The notes under the pieces are model-generated. The model was not told the origin of the DNA. It did no database searches and saw only the letters and a list, made by a program, of their open reading frames with translations. A program made the position numbers and the translations under genes. Shown here one piece after another: positions 9,676 through 20,162 of a stretch of 41,607 nt of DNA. Each line of letters starts with the position of its first letter. Position 1 is the first letter of the stretch. The stretch comes from Lawsonibacter sp. (lineage in GTDB: Bacteria; Bacillota; Clostridia; Oscillospirales; Oscillospiraceae): the NCBI GenBank assembly GCA_022798855.1, contig JAAWNI010000002.1, forward strand, positions 1-41,607, read 5' to 3'.

Positions 9676-9782
9676 CGCGGGAATACTGGATGTACTTCAA
9701 GGAAAATTGGCAAAGCATGGCGGAAAAAGAGCCGGCGTTTGGGCATGTTGACACTTTTCAAACGAGCCTTAAGGGCGGATAA
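9672..9782 (+). CDS. Putative small ORF (36 aa) overlapping murC stop, LTREYWMYFKENWQSMAEKEPAFGHVDTFQTSLKGG
   Basis: TTG overlaps the murC TGA (internal ATG at 9690). Translation resembles a second 32-aa ORF at 14-112. Below the ORF-track length cut-off. Confidence 0.4.
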   Translation: MTREYWMYFKENWQSMAEKEPAFGHVDTFQTSLKGG

Positions 9783-9892
9783 TTTTCCTAGTTTTTTTCT
9801 TCTCCATATTTACAGAGGGCAGTCTTTGGTGGTAGAATAAGGGAACCCTGAGAGGGCTGTTCTGACTTTAAGAAGAGGAGGGGAGCGGCGGT

Positions 9893-11689
9893 ATGTCAAA
9901 ACAGAAGAATGTCGCGCGGATGGCGGTTGTGCTTACTGTGTGCGGCGCGCTCCTTTTAATTGTGGCGGTGGGGAGCCTGGTCCTGCGCTGCCGGACGCTG
10001 GAATTTCGGCTGAATGAGATGTATCTTGAGAGCCTGACCGCCCACACAGGCGAGGCCGGCGAGGGGGCGGGATATCTGATCCACTACGGCGAAACCGCGC
10101 TGAAAAATATAGACCTCCTGATCGAGGAGGAGTCCCGTGCTCCGGAGAAGGGCTGGGTGGCCCCGGTGGTGAACACCTTTAATCTGGTGGACAACCGCAT
10201 GGAGCTGAGCTACCTGGACCGGCGGGACATGGAGGGCCGGATTTGGGGGAGCGAGGGGCCGGAGCTGGTCCGCCGGGTTTTGTCCGGCGAGCCGGTGGTC
10301 AGCGGCCTGATTTCCGACCAGGGCCATGAGTCCTCTTATGTGGTGGTGGCCCATCCGGTGGAGTGGGACGGCCAGGTGGTGGGCGCGCTCCAGGCCAGAA
10401 TGCGGGCGGAGACGCTGCTCCATCAGGGGAAGCACTCCACCTTTTTCCACAGCGTCCACAGCGTCATCGCCGGGGAGGACGGCCGGGTGGTCTACGGCAG
10501 CAGTCCAGAGACGGCGGGGGCCGGCCTTGTGGACCTGAGCGCCGATATAGGCATTACCGTCAAAGAGGGGCAGGCCTTGAACGCCTCCTATCAGGCGGCG
10601 GAAAGCGGCTCTTTCTACTACGACCCGGCGGGCGGGCGCTGCTACGTGGCCTGGGGCCAGGTGGGGTACAACGGCTGGCGGATCGTCCAGTTCTCCCAGT
10701 CGCCCAACGTGCAGCTGGAGCGGGAGTCCATGGTGCAGACCGTGGTGATGCTGGTGAGCCTGGCGGGCTGCGCGGTTCTGGCCGCCCTGGTCTGGCGGCA
10801 GCGGGCCAAGCTGGCGGCGGAGAAGCTGCGCTACGACACCCTTTCGGAGTTTAAGGACACCCTGATTTTTGAGTACGACTGCCGGACGGACAGCATGGAG
10901 TTTACCTCCAATGCGCTGGAGACGCTGGACTTGAAGGGCACCCGGCTGGAGCGCGTCACGGACGGGAGCGGCTGCTTCCCCGTGTTCCACCCGGACGACA
11001 TCGGCAATGTGCGGCGGGCGCTGCGGGGCACGGTGAATATGATTCCGGACCAGATCGAACACGACCGAATCCGAATGAAAAAACGGGACGGGGAGTACAG
11101 CTGGTACCGCGGCCAGTATAAGGCGGTGTTCAGCCCGGAGGGCAAAGCCATCCGGCTGATTGGCACACTGACCGACATCAGCGCCCAGATCGACCGGGAG
11201 CAGGAGCTGCGCCATCAGGCCCAGCAAGACCCCTTGACCGACGTGTACAACCGTGCGGGGGTCAAGCTGATCAACGCCCGCCTGGAGCAGATTTCCCGGG
11301 GCATCCTCTTCATGCTGGACCTGGACGACTTTAAATTCATCAACGACACCTACGGCCACGCCGCTGGAGATAAGGTCCTCGTGGCGATGGGGCAGATTTT
11401 GAAGGATATTTTCCGCACCGACGACATCGTGGCCCGGGTGGGCGGGGATGAGTTCGTGGCCTTCCTGTCCGGCTCGGACAACGCGTCGATGGCCCAGGAG
11501 AAGGCCCAGGAGCTGCTGGACCGGGTGCGGGAGCTGAAGCTGGAGGGGATCGACACCCAAATCAGCGTCAGCATCGGAATTGCCAGCGCCCCCACCTATG
11601 GAAGGACCTTCGAGAGCCTGAGCGCTTCTGCGGATGAAGCCATGTACGAGATCAAAAACGGCGGAAAGGGCGGCTTCGCCCTGCGCTGA
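9893..11689 (+). CDS. Membrane-anchored sensor diguanylate cyclase (Cache-like extracellular region, PAS, GGDEF)
   Basis: Two TM segments flank about 250 aa; PAS-like region; GGDEF domain (DPLTDVYNRAG...ARVGGDEFVAFL). Confidence 0.92.
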   Translation: MSKQKNVARMAVVLTVCGALLLIVAVGSLVLRCRTLEFRLNEMYLESLTAHTGEAGEGAGYLIHYGETALKNIDLLIEEESRAPEKGWVAPVVNTFNLVDNRMELSYLDRRDMEGRIWGSEGPELVRRVLSGEPVVSGLISDQGHESSYVVVAHPVEWDGQVVGALQARMRAETLLHQGKHSTFFHSVHSVIAGEDGRVVYGSSPETAGAGLVDLSADIGITVKEGQALNASYQAAESGSFYYDPAGGRCYVAWGQVGYNGWRIVQFSQSPNVQLERESMVQTVVMLVSLAGCAVLAALVWRQRAKLAAEKLRYDTLSEFKDTLIFEYDCRTDSMEFTSNALETLDLKGTRLERVTDGSGCFPVFHPDDIGNVRRALRGTVNMIPDQIEHDRIRMKKRDGEYSWYRGQYKAVFSPEGKAIRLIGTLTDISAQIDREQELRHQAQQDPLTDVYNRAGVKLINARLEQISRGILFMLDLDDFKFINDTYGHAAGDKVLVAMGQILKDIFRTDDIVARVGGDEFVAFLSGSDNASMAQEKAQELLDRVRELKLEGIDTQISVSIGIASAPTYGRTFESLSASADEAMYEIKNGGKGGFALR

Positions 11690-11698
11690 ACAGAGAAA

Positions 11699-11725
11699 CG
11701 CCCCGCCGTCAGGCGGGGCGTTTTG
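11699..11725. terminator. Bidirectional terminator between convergent DGC and trxA
   Basis: acgccccgccgtcaggcggggcgttttg. Confidence 0.8.
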
Positions 11726-11728
11726 TAG

Positions 11729-12040
11729 TTACAGATTCTGTTCCAGCACCTGGACATAGGCCTCCGGGGGCATGACGCCCACCAGCCGGTCGATCTCCTT
11801 GCCGTCCTTGAAGAAGATAACGGTGGGAATGCCGCTGATCCCGAAGCCTATAGCCAGCTCCTGCTCCTCGTCAGTGTTCACCTTGCCGACCACCGCTTTG
11901 CCCTCGTATCTGCCGGCCAGGCTCTCAATCACGGGGCCCAGCATCTGGCAGGGCCCGCACCAGTCGGCCCAGAAGTCCACCAGCATCAGTTTGCCCTCGC
12001 CGAGGGTCTTTTCAAAGGTTTCCTTGTTAAAATGGATCAT
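11729..12040 (-). CDS. trxA: Thioredoxin
   Basis: VDFWADWCGPCQMLGPV active site, 103 aa. Confidence 0.97.
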   Translation of the reverse strand: MIHFNKETFEKTLGEGKLMLVDFWADWCGPCQMLGPVIESLAGRYEGKAVVGKVNTDEEQELAIGFGISGIPTVIFFKDGKEIDRLVGVMPPEAYVQVLEQNL

Positions 12041-12070
12041 AATAATCTTCCTTTCTTTTGTTTTCCGCCC

Positions 12071-12919
12071 CTACAGGGCCGCGTCCAAATACTCGCAGGC
12101 GGACAGGGCGGCCACATGGCCTTCGCCCACCGCCTTGGACACCTGGAGGGGCCCGCCGGTGCAGTCCCCGGCGGCAAAGACCCCGGGGAGGTTGGTGGCC
12201 ATGCGGCGGTCCACCTGAATGGCCCCCTCTTCGGTAGCCAGGGCGGGCAGCAGGTCGGTGGGGGCCACCGCCCGGCGGAGGATAAACACCCCGGCGCAGG
12301 GCAGAAGGGCGCCGTCCACCTCCAGCCCGGTGACAGTTTTCTCCCCCTTGACGGCCAGCTTCCCGGCCTTTACATAGGGGATGCCCCCGTCCAGCCCCTG
12401 GGGCCGCTGAGGGGAGGTGTAGACAACCTGGCAGCCCAGGCCGCGCAGGTAGTTGGCCTCCTGGGGGGCGTCGGGGGACAGGCCCACCACAATGACAGGC
12501 TTGTTCCGGTAGAGCATCCCGTCGCAGGTGGCGCAGTAGCTCACGCCCCGGCCCAGGTACTCCCCCTCGCCGGGGTATTTGGCCGCCCGGACCACGCCGG
12601 GAGCCAGGACCAGGGCCTTTCCCTGATACACCTGGCTGCCCACGGTGAGGGAGAAGCCCTCCCAGGCCAGCAGGGACAGCACCTTGCCCACCACAAATTC
12701 CGCCCCCAGCTCCCCGGCGTGGCGGTGGAGCATCTCCAGCAGCTCCAGCCCCGTCCGGCCGGGAAGGCCCGGGTAGTTGTCCACCCGCTCCGCCTTGGCC
12801 AGGGGGCTGTCCTGCCAGCGGTTGCCGAGCACTAGGACGCTTTTGTTCCGGCCCCGGGCGGCCACCGCCGCCGCCAGCCCGGCGGGGCCGGAGCCCAATA
12901 CCACGATGTCGTATGTCAT
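12071..12919 (-). CDS. Thioredoxin reductase-like FAD/NAD(P) oxidoreductase
   Basis: MTYDIVVLGSGPAGLAAAVAA; redox CATCDG motif; C-terminal GVFAAGDCTGGPLQV. The ORF-track extension to 13333 is upstream read-through. Confidence 0.88.
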   Translation of the reverse strand: MTYDIVVLGSGPAGLAAAVAARGRNKSVLVLGNRWQDSPLAKAERVDNYPGLPGRTGLELLEMLHRHAGELGAEFVVGKVLSLLAWEGFSLTVGSQVYQGKALVLAPGVVRAAKYPGEGEYLGRGVSYCATCDGMLYRNKPVIVVGLSPDAPQEANYLRGLGCQVVYTSPQRPQGLDGGIPYVKAGKLAVKGEKTVTGLEVDGALLPCAGVFILRRAVAPTDLLPALATEEGAIQVDRRMATNLPGVFAAGDCTGGPLQVSKAVGEGHVAALSACEYLDAAL

Positions 12920-12932
12920 GCGATTCTCCTTC

Positions 12933-13001
12933 TGTAGGGACGCTTCACGAAGCGTCCGCTGGTTTCGCCAGCAATGCTTGGCGCGCGGACGCGTCTCTAC
13001 A
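12933..13001. repeat. TAGGGACG palindromic element (repeat family member)
   Basis: tgtagggacgcttcacgaagcgtccgctggtttcgccagc...gcggacgcgtctctaca. Confidence 0.6.
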
Positions 13002-13139
13002 GCCCTTATTATACCCTCTTTTCCCGGCGGGAACAAGAGCTTTGCCGCAAATAGATTGAACGGAGCCAAATTTTGTGGTAAAATTGGGGGGCTCGCGCAA
13101 AGATCGAGGGGCCGAGACAGATAAAAGGAGGAGCGGATT

Positions 13140-13700
13140 GTGAGCGATGTTTTGGAATTCGCCAGCAGGGAAGCCTTTCGGAGCTGGCTGGCGGAAAACT
13201 GCCTGTCCAGCGCCGGCGTATGGCTTTTGTTCGGCAAGGCGGGCGGCCCGAAGACCGTCAAGGCGGGGGAGGCCCTGGAGGAAGCCCTCTGCTTCGGGTG
13301 GATCGACGGACAGATGCGGAGCATTGACAGCAAGTCCTATCAAAAATATTTTTCCATGCGCCGGGAGAACAGCAAGTGGTCGGAGAAAAACAAGGCGCTG
13401 GTCCAGAGCCTGGAGGAGCGGGGGCTGATGACCGATTTTGGCCGGGAGAAGGTCGAGGAAGCCAAGCGGAACGGCCAGTGGTACGCGCCCGGCCCCGTGG
13501 CGGTGACGGAGGAACAAATCGCCCAGGTTTCCGCCGTGCTGGAGGGCTGTGAGCCGGCGTTTACCAATTTTCAGGCCATGTCCCTGTCGGTGCGGAAGAC
13601 CTATGCCCGGGCTTACTTCGACGCCAAGACCGACGCCGGGCGGGAGAAGCGGCTGGCCTGGATGGTGGACCGGCTGAACAAAAATCTAAAGCCCATGTGA
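13140..13700 (+). CDS. YdeI/OmpD-associated family protein
   Basis: CFGWIDGQMRSIDSKSYQKYFSMRRENSKWSEKN is characteristic of this family; GTG start. Confidence 0.8.
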   Translation: MSDVLEFASREAFRSWLAENCLSSAGVWLLFGKAGGPKTVKAGEALEEALCFGWIDGQMRSIDSKSYQKYFSMRRENSKWSEKNKALVQSLEERGLMTDFGREKVEEAKRNGQWYAPGPVAVTEEQIAQVSAVLEGCEPAFTNFQAMSLSVRKTYARAYFDAKTDAGREKRLAWMVDRLNKNLKPM

Positions 13701-13724
13701 CGGCCCCGCCGCCCTTAAAAACAC

Positions 13725-13753
13725 TTGCCAGGACGGGGTTTCTGGTGTAAAAT
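13725..13753 (+). promoter_or_regulatory. Sigma-A type promoter for glnS
   Basis: TTGCCA - 17 bp - TAAAAT, followed by GGAGGAG RBS. Confidence 0.6.
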
Positions 13754-13783
13754 AGGCCCATTGACAAAGGAGGAGAGAAATCC

Positions 13784-15481
<1,698 letters not shown>

Positions 15482-15531
15482 ATATTCCGCCCATGGGCGT
15501 ACCGCGCCCTCCCCATGGATATCCGCGCTGA

Positions 15532-15563
15532 AAGGGCGGCAGGCTTTTGCCCGCCGCCCTTGT
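15532..15563. terminator. Terminator hairpin between glnS and the convergent phosphoesterase
   Basis: aagggcggcaggcttttgcccgccgccctt. Confidence 0.6.
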
Positions 15564-15596
15564 TTGTGTGGACGCTGTAGATTATTTGGGTGAGCG

Positions 15597-16346
15597 CTAT
15601 TTCAGCGGAATGATCTCCTCGTGAACGGCCAGACAGCGTCCCGACACCACCTGGTCCAGATGGTAGTGGCCGAAGAACCAGCGCTTGAACTGACAGCGCT
15701 GGGACAGCTCCTCCAGGAAATCGGTGAGGGGGTTGGCGGGATAGCGCCCCTGGCACAGCCCCGCCTGTACGGAGGTGGGGCAGCAGTGGGTGATGACGCA
15801 GTCCACCTTCCAGCCGTGGAGGGCCAGGTTGTCCCGTGCGGTTTGGTACTCCTCCTCCCGGGGCAGCTCCTCCTTCCACCAGGTCACATGGTTGATTCGG
15901 TGGGGCCGGCCTTGAAGGGTCAGCTGCCTGTGGGCCTCCCGAAAGAGGGGGTCGTCCGGGTCCAGGATGCCGCCGGAGATGTCATGGCTCCTGGCTCCGC
16001 CCATGGTGAAGAAGGACAGCCCCTGGAGCTGGTAGACCTGCCCCCGCATCAGGTGGATGACCGAGGGCCGGACCCGCTGGACCATGCCGCCCTGCCAGGG
16101 TTCGATGGGGTAGGCGGCCAGAAGGTCGAAATTGTCGTGGTTGCCGTCGATAAACAGCGTGGCAAAGGGCTTTTCCTCCAGCCAGTCCAGCCAATAGCGG
16201 TCCTCCGGGCCGTCATCCCATACGCCGCCAAAGTCGCCGCAGATGATGACATAGTCCTGCTTCGTCATGTCGGATTGGGCGGGGAAGAAGAGCGGCCGCA
16301 GCCGGGTAAAGTCGCCGTGGGTATCGCCCGTAATAAAAATTGCCAT
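15597..16346 (-). CDS. Metallophosphoesterase (calcineurin-like)
   Basis: FITGDTHGDF, IICGDFGGVW, FIDGNHDNFD, VITHCCPT, FGHYHLD. Start set at MAIFITGDTHG, not the longer track ORF. Confidence 0.9.
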   Translation of the reverse strand: MAIFITGDTHGDFTRLRPLFFPAQSDMTKQDYVIICGDFGGVWDDGPEDRYWLDWLEEKPFATLFIDGNHDNFDLLAAYPIEPWQGGMVQRVRPSVIHLMRGQVYQLQGLSFFTMGGARSHDISGGILDPDDPLFREAHRQLTLQGRPHRINHVTWWKEELPREEEYQTARDNLALHGWKVDCVITHCCPTSVQAGLCQGRYPANPLTDFLEELSQRCQFKRWFFGHYHLDQVVSGRCLAVHEEIIPLK

Positions 16347-16528
16347 TTGGGTTCCTCCCGGTTTTGATCTGGCGCCGCACGGGGCAGAGCGCTTGGAAAA
16401 ACAGACATTGCCATATTGGAGTTTATCACAAAAAGTCAAGGATTGACAGATTCAAACAAAAAAAATTTTTTTATGCCGCCAGAGGGAGCGGGCCGTTAAG
16501 AGGGCATAAAGAAAGCGACAAAATCATG

Positions 16529-16558
16529 TTAAGATATGAAACGCCGGCCTGTTATAAT
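16529..16558 (+). promoter_or_regulatory. Putative promoter of the ATP synthase operon
   Basis: Extended -10 TGTTATAAT with weak -35 TTAAGA at 18-bp spacing. Confidence 0.45.
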
Positions 16559-16670
16559 CTGTTAAAATAGGGCTTTGGTTCTTTTCAGCTCTTGACAAAG
16601 GGAGTACAATCTTTTGAGGAAGGGGAGCGGGGCCACGCTTCCCGGGAAAAGTGTGAGAGAAGGCGTATGA

Positions 16671-17522
16671 ATGAAACAGTATAAAAAAGGGTTGACGCTG
16701 TGGCTGATCGCCATTCTGGTCCTGTTGGCCGGCGCGCTGCTCACTGGTTCGCCGAGCCGGACGGAGAGCGTGCAGGAGGCCATGCGGGACGCGGTGCTCC
16801 ACAACGTGAACCGGATCAGCCTGTTTGGGCTGAAGGAAGTGAACCCAGGGCTGATCTCCGCCTTTGTGGTAACGGCGGTGCTGCTGATCCTGGCGGTGGG
16901 GATCCGGGTGTTTGTCATCCCTCGATTCCAGTATATTCCGGGGAGGTTCCAGATTTTGCTGGAGGAGTGGGTGAGCCTGTTCAACGGCATGGCCAAGGAC
17001 AGCAGCCCCCGCCGGTTCGGGTTTTTAAGCGCTTACATCTTCGCCGTGGGCGCGTTCATCTTTGTGGGTACGCTCTTTGAGCTGCTGGGGCTCCAGGCCA
17101 TCACGGTCCACGGCCATCCCATCACCCTGCCGGCCCCGCTGTCCGACGTAAACGCGGCCATCGCTGCGGGGACGCTGTCCTATATGGTCATCCTCTCCGG
17201 CGGCATCGTCAACAATGGGATGAACGGAGTCAGCAAGACGCTGAAAGAGTTCTCGCTGCCCATCTCCATGAGCTTCCGGCTCTTCGGCGCGCTGCTCAGC
17301 GGCCTGCTGGTGACCGAGCTCGTGTACTACTATATCAGCCTCAGCTTTGTGCTCCCGGTGGCGGTGGGCGTGCTGTTCACCCTGCTCCACGCCGTCATTC
17401 AGACATATGTGCTTACCATGCTGGTGTCGATGTACTATGGCGAGGTGTCTGAGCCAGACCCGCCCAAGCCGCCCAGGGAGAAACGGAAAAAACGCAAAAA
17501 GACCCGCGGCGCGGGGACATAA
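16671..17522 (+). CDS. atpB: F1Fo ATP synthase subunit a
   Basis: Conserved Arg helix (PISMSFRLFGALLSG), multi-TM; first gene of the atp cluster; Lys/Arg-rich C-terminal tail. Confidence 0.88.
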   Translation: MKQYKKGLTLWLIAILVLLAGALLTGSPSRTESVQEAMRDAVLHNVNRISLFGLKEVNPGLISAFVVTAVLLILAVGIRVFVIPRFQYIPGRFQILLEEWVSLFNGMAKDSSPRRFGFLSAYIFAVGAFIFVGTLFELLGLQAITVHGHPITLPAPLSDVNAAIAAGTLSYMVILSGGIVNNGMNGVSKTLKEFSLPISMSFRLFGALLSGLLVTELVYYYISLSFVLPVAVGVLFTLLHAVIQTYVLTMLVSMYYGEVSEPDPPKPPREKRKKRKKTRGAGT

Positions 17523-17541
17523 CAACGAGGGGGATTTTGTC

Positions 17542-17913
17542 ATGAAACATATGTGGAAACGAATCTTGATGGTAAGCGGCGCCCTGATGCTCGCGCTGTC
17601 CCTGGCGGCGCCCGCCTTTGCCGATGAGCCCGCACAGGCCGGCCCGGCAGCCGCTGTGGACGCTGTAGAGGACCAGGGCGAGGGAATGACCACCGGCATG
17701 AAGGCCATCGCCGTGGCGTTGGCCATCGGCCTCGCCGCCGGCGGCGGCGGCATCGGCATGGGGCTGGCCACCGCCAAGTCGGCGGAGGGCATCTCCCGGC
17801 AGCCCGAAGCGGAGGGAAAGATCAGGACCATGATGATGCTGGGCCTGGTCTTTATTGAGACGGCCATCATCTACGCGCTTCTGGTGGTCATCCTCATTAT
17901 CTTTGTACTGTAA
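17542..17913 (+). CDS. atpE: F1Fo ATP synthase subunit c with N-terminal signal-peptide-like extension
   Basis: AGGGGIGMGLATAKSAEGISRQPEA loop and essential Glu helix (GLVFIETAIIYALLVV); N-terminal MKHMWKRILMVSGALMLALSLAAPAFADEP. Confidence 0.92.
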   Translation: MKHMWKRILMVSGALMLALSLAAPAFADEPAQAGPAAAVDAVEDQGEGMTTGMKAIAVALAIGLAAGGGGIGMGLATAKSAEGISRQPEAEGKIRTMMMLGLVFIETAIIYALLVVILIIFVL

Positions 17914-17918
17914 GGCAG

Positions 17919-18410
17919 GTGAGCACCGTGCCGTTGAATATTGACTGGCAGCAGATTTTGCTGCACTGGATGAATCTGGCGATCCTTACCGGCGGGCTGT
18001 ATTTCCTGCTCTGCAAGCCGGTGAAGCAGTTCATGGAGAAGCGGGAGGAGCACTACCGCCAGCTGGACCAGGAGGCCAGCGGGAAGCTGGCCGAGGCCAA
18101 TCGGGTGAAGGCGGAGTATCAGGAGAAGATGGAAGCGGCCAAGGAGGAGATCCATCAGGCCAGGGCCAAGGCCCAGCAGACGGCCCAGCAGTCCGCCCAG
18201 GAGCAGCTGGCCCAGGCCCAGGAGCAGGCCAAACAGATCGTGGCCCGGGCCAGGGCGGAAGCCGAGCACAGCAAGGAGCGGGCTTTGAGGGAGTCCCAGA
18301 GGGAGCTGCGCAGGCTGGCGGCGGAGGCCACCAAGCGCCTGGCCCTCCAGAAGGACCCGTTCGACCAGTTCCTGGACCTGGCGGAGAGGGGAGAGGACGA
18401 TGAGGAGTGA
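17919..18410 (+). CDS. atpF: F1Fo ATP synthase subunit b
   Basis: Single N-terminal TM followed by long Ala/Gln/Glu/Lys coiled coil; GTG start; position after c. Confidence 0.88.
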   Translation: MSTVPLNIDWQQILLHWMNLAILTGGLYFLLCKPVKQFMEKREEHYRQLDQEASGKLAEANRVKAEYQEKMEAAKEEIHQARAKAQQTAQQSAQEQLAQAQEQAKQIVARARAEAEHSKERALRESQRELRRLAAEATKRLALQKDPFDQFLDLAERGEDDEE

Positions 18411-20157
18411 GAGAAGCCATCTGAACGCCCTGCTGTGCAGCGCCCAGGAGCCCAGCCAGGAGCAGCTGAAGCGCTTCACCCGGTTTCTGGAAAAGAAGTA
18501 TGGGCGGAAGGTCCCCCTGCGCTGGGAGCAGGACGGCAGCCTGCGCTCCGGCTTCCGCCTTCAGGTGGGCTCCGACATCTACGACTGGACCCTGGACGGC
18601 CGGGTAAGGCAGTTCCAGGACTACCTGCGCCAGCTCCAGCCGGGGGCCCAGGACCTGCTGCCCCTGATGCGCCAGGCGGTGGAGGAGTGGAACCTGGCCG
18701 CCACCCCCGAGGAGATCGGCGAGGTGCTGACGGTGGACAGCGAGGTGGCCACCGTCAGCGGATTGGACCACGCCCAGTATGGCGAGATATTGATTTTCTC
18801 CTCCGGCGTCAAAGGCATGGTCCAGGACCTGCGCCAGGGGGAGCTGAGTTGCATCCTCTTTGGGGACAGCGAGGAGATTGCCGCCGGCAGCATTGTGCGC
18901 CGCACTCTGCGCACCGCGGCCATGCCGGTGGGAGAGGGCTATCTGGGCCGGATCGTGGACGCCACCGGGATTCCGGTGGACGGCAAGGGCAAAATTCTGG
19001 CCGAGTCCCACCGCCCTATTGAAGCCCAGGCCCCCGGCATCCTGGACCGCCAGCCCGTCAACACCCCGATGGAGACGGGCCTGCTGGCCATCGACTCCAT
19101 GTTCCCCATCGGACGGGGCCAGCGGGAGCTGATTATCGGCGACCGACAGACGGGCAAGACCGCCATCGCCCTGGACACCATCCTGAACCAGAAGGGGAAG
19201 GACGTGGTATGCATCTATGTGGCCATCGGCCAGAAGACCAGCTCGGTGGCCCAGCTGGCGGAGAACCTGCGCCGGCGGGGCGCGATGGAGTATACGACAA
19301 TCATCAGCGCCCCGGCCAGCGCCTCCGCGACCCTGCAATACATCGCCCCTTACGCCGGCTGCGCCCTGGGGGAGTACTTCATGTACCAGGGCCGGGATGT
19401 GCTCATCGTCTATGACGATCTGTCCAAGCACGCCATCGCCTACCGGACCCTCAGCCTGCTGCTGGAGCGCTCCCCCGGGCGGGAAGCCTATCCCGGCGAC
19501 GTGTTTTACCTCCATTCCCGGCTGCTGGAGCGCTCCGCCCATCTGAGCGACCAGCTGGGCGGCGGCAGCATGACCGCCCTGCCCATTGTGGAAACGCAGG
19601 CGGGGGATGTGTCCGCCTATATCCCCACCAACATCATCTCCATCACCGACGGCCAGATTTTTCTGGAGGGCGACCTGTTCTTCTCCGGCCAGCGGCCCGC
19701 CGTCAATGTGGGCCTGTCCGTCTCCCGCGTGGGCGGCGACGCCCAGACCAAGGCGGTCAAGTCCGCCGCCGGGGCGATCCGCCTGGATTTGGCCCAGTAC
19801 CGGGAGATGGCGGTGTTCACCCAGTTCTCCAGCGACCTGGACGAGGCCACCCGCCGCCAGCTGGTCTATGGACAGGGGCTGATGCGCCTGCTGCGCCAGC
19901 CCCAGTACGCCCCGCTGTCCCAGCATCAGCAGGTGGCCCTTCTGGTGGCCGCCCTGAACCATGTGATGCAGGATGTGCCCATAGAGCAGATGGATCAGTT
20001 CCGGACTGAGCTGCTGGACTATCTGGAGGAGCAGGCCCCCGACCTGTGCCGGCGGATTGACCGCACCGGCCGGCTTCCCGAGGAGGACCGGGAGGAGCTC
20101 CTGGACCTGTCCAGAAAGTTCCTGTCCCAGTTCCAGTCCGGCGAAAAGCAGGGGTGA
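18400..20157 (+). CDS. atpA: F1Fo ATP synthase alpha subunit with N-terminal fused delta (OSCP) C-terminal domain
   Basis: Alpha: GDRQTGKTAIALD Walker A, LIVYDDLSKHAIAYR, VSRVGGDAQTKAVK. Residues ~8-73 (AQEPSQEQLKRFTRFLEKKYGRKVPLRWEQDGSLRSGFRLQVGSDIYDWTLDGRVRQFQDYL) match the delta C-terminal domain pattern. ATG overlaps the atpF end by 11 nt. Confidence 0.95.
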   Translation: MRSERSHLNALLCSAQEPSQEQLKRFTRFLEKKYGRKVPLRWEQDGSLRSGFRLQVGSDIYDWTLDGRVRQFQDYLRQLQPGAQDLLPLMRQAVEEWNLAATPEEIGEVLTVDSEVATVSGLDHAQYGEILIFSSGVKGMVQDLRQGELSCILFGDSEEIAAGSIVRRTLRTAAMPVGEGYLGRIVDATGIPVDGKGKILAESHRPIEAQAPGILDRQPVNTPMETGLLAIDSMFPIGRGQRELIIGDRQTGKTAIALDTILNQKGKDVVCIYVAIGQKTSSVAQLAENLRRRGAMEYTTIISAPASASATLQYIAPYAGCALGEYFMYQGRDVLIVYDDLSKHAIAYRTLSLLLERSPGREAYPGDVFYLHSRLLERSAHLSDQLGGGSMTALPIVETQAGDVSAYIPTNIISITDGQIFLEGDLFFSGQRPAVNVGLSVSRVGGDAQTKAVKSAAGAIRLDLAQYREMAVFTQFSSDLDEATRRQLVYGQGLMRLLRQPQYAPLSQHQQVALLVAALNHVMQDVPIEQMDQFRTELLDYLEEQAPDLCRRIDRTGRLPEEDREELLDLSRKFLSQFQSGEKQG

Positions 20158-20162
20158 GGGAG

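Noticed and set aside
12920-13333. N-terminal extension of the TrxR-like ORF
   Set aside because: The family start MTYDIVVLGSGPAG lies at 12919; the extension runs through a palindromic repeat and the divergent ydeI-like gene.
16592-16613. TTGACA...TACAAT as the atp operon promoter
   Set aside because: Spacing is only about 8 bp, too short for sigma-A; the extended -10 at 16550-16558 is the better candidate.
17347-17541. Longer track start of AtpE inside atpB
   Set aside because: Overlaps the atpB coding region out of frame; ATG 17542 has a gagggg RBS and gives a coherent signal-peptide/c-subunit protein.
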